Shown here in pieces: positions 4,560 through 5,333 of a stretch of 5,333 bases of DNA (the first letter of the stretch is position 1; every line of letters begins with the position of its first letter). Location: contig JASLIR010000020.1 of the NCBI GenBank assembly GCA_030152125.1, forward strand, positions 1-5,333. The letters are read 5' to 3'. This stretch comes from Alkanindiges sp. (GTDB lineage: Bacteria; Pseudomonadota; Gammaproteobacteria; Pseudomonadales; Moraxellaceae). The notes under the pieces are model-generated. The model saw nothing but the letters and a program-made list of their open reading frames with translations. It did not search any database and was not told the DNA's origin. The position numbers were made by a program, and so were the translations under genes.

Positions 4560-5333
4560 TTAAGGCAGGGGCGGGCTTAACCACTCATCGCGCAGCCATG
4601 GGGCCTGACGCGGGTCGCCATATTCGGCAGAATTGGTAGAATAAGCCGGGTCACCATAATAAAAGGTGTCCGGTTGCTGGGTATAGCTGCTGGTTCCCGC
4701 CAGGTTCTGGTGCGAATAAATCACCCAGGCAAAGCTTTGTCCGGCGCCCTGATTCAATGTTCCCGCACGTTTGTTGACAGAGCCGTTCCAGGAAATCTGC
4801 ACACCAACTACACTGCTGTTATTCAAGGCAAGCGCACCACCATCCACGCCAATCAGCGGGTGGCTGCCATCCTTGCGTATGTCGGACCATTTAATCATCT
4901 GGTAACCATCATGCTGGCTAATAAGCACATGGGTTGGTGCGCCATTTTTGACATAGACAAAATATTTTTCCCAGTCATGTTCGTGGTCGTTCAGCCAGTC
5001 ATTGTCGGTGTAGTACAGCCAGTACTGATACACTTCGTAATCAGCCTTTTGTATATAGTTAAAATACACGGCCGGGCGCTGGTCATTCGGGCCGCGGTTG
5101 CTTAGGCCGGTAGAACCTGTGCCATACAGGTTACTGCCAATAGCATAGGGAATATAGTTTTCCTTATTTTTCTCTACATCACTGCTATAGCTAGTAAAGC
5201 GATAGGCTTGCGGAAAGCTTTTTTCACCTTTATCAAACCAGTCTGTGCCATCAAATTGCAGACTGGCCAGACACGTGCCGGGCGTGGGGAGGGCATGTGC
5301 CATTAAACTGGCAGAGCTGACTGCAGTCGCCAG
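4560..5333 (-). CDS. Secreted NPP1/NLP-like protein (5' end beyond window edge)
   Basis: The frame is open to the right edge; 257 residues are visible and the start is missing. The first 14 visible residues (LATAVSSASLMAHA) are the end of a cleavable signal peptide, with cleavage probably after AHA. The internal ATG at 5303 is therefore not the true start. Visible residues 99-109 (YEVYQYWLYYT) form an aromatic strand followed by HEHDWE at 117-122, close to the GHRHDWE heart of NPP1 (necrosis and ethylene-inducing) proteins. A following strand and LISQHDGYQ at 138-146 resemble the V-x-S-x-H-x-GY segment after that motif. Only one cysteine is visible (residue 21), so the disulfide of classical NLPs is absent. 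Vps62/DUF946-like proteins share an H-E-x-DWE motif and are an alternative. It converges on metY. Secretion is well supported; toxicity is not shown. Confidence 0.65.
   Translation of the reverse strand: MATAVSSASLMAHALPTPGTCLASLQFDGTDWFDKGEKSFPQAYRFTSYSSDVEKNKENYIPYAIGSNLYGTGSTGLSNRGPNDQRPAVYFNYIQKADYEVYQYWLYYTDNDWLNDHEHDWEKYFVYVKNGAPTHVLISQHDGYQMIKWSDIRKDGSHPLIGVDGGALALNNSSVVGVQISWNGSVNKRAGTLNQGAGQSFAWVIYSHQNLAGTSSYTQQPDTFYYGDPAYSTNSAEYGDPRQAPWLRDEWLSPPLP

Noticed and set aside
4674..5105. 143-codon plus-strand frame opposite the NPP1-like gene
   Set aside because: The minus-strand frame has a signal peptide end and an HEHDWE motif; the plus-strand frame has no recognisable domain or ribosome site and is an antisense shadow.

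Overview
The window looks like chromosomal DNA of a gammaproteobacterium of moderate GC. I base this on a YihG-type acyltransferase, a YiaD-type OmpA lipoprotein, a perfect CRP/Vfr-type operator (TGTGA-N6-TCACA) and strong intrinsic terminators with U-tracts. The gene set would suit a member of the Moraxellaceae (Acinetobacter or Alkanindiges relatives), but that placement is inference; no rRNA or other marker is present.

Layout, left to right. (1) 1-452, minus strand: N-terminal part of a membrane-bound YihG/PlsC-family acyltransferase that runs off the left edge. (2) 453-829: a 377-base divergent intergenic region with a perfect CRP-type site, an extended -10 promoter overlapping it, and two tandem near-identical palindromes. 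(3) 830-1474, plus: YiaD-like OmpA-family lipoprotein, ended by a very strong hairpin terminator at 1571-1610. (4) 1751-2557, plus: a second lipoprotein with a DUF2846-like domain, ended by a UUCG-loop terminator. (5) 2558-3103: a 546-base non-coding gap that holds a 299-base mobile element (2756-3054). It has inverted ends, TA flanks and no ORF. (6) 3104-4375, plus: metY, the PLP-dependent O-acetylhomoserine sulfhydrylase of methionine synthesis, starting at GTG. (7) 4376-4559: convergent intergenic region with a 76-base multi-stem hairpin followed by seven T. (8) 4560-5333, minus: a secreted protein with an HEHDWE motif like that of NPP1/NLP (necrosis-inducing) proteins; its first residues lie beyond the right edge.

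The genes look independently transcribed rather than forming one operon: each plus-strand gene is followed by its own terminator. Three of the five act at the envelope (phospholipid acylation, outer-membrane and peptidoglycan lipoproteins) and one is exported.

The most unusual item is the 299-base element upstream of metY. It is mirror-symmetric at several levels: matching ends, a subterminal motif exactly 54 bases from each end, a perfect 15-base-arm palindrome at its centre, and in each half a stem of the same shape with a bulged base at the mirrored position but different sequence. That pattern suggests that folding, and not only the end sequences, has been conserved. It also pushes the old upstream region of metY about 300 bases away from the gene.
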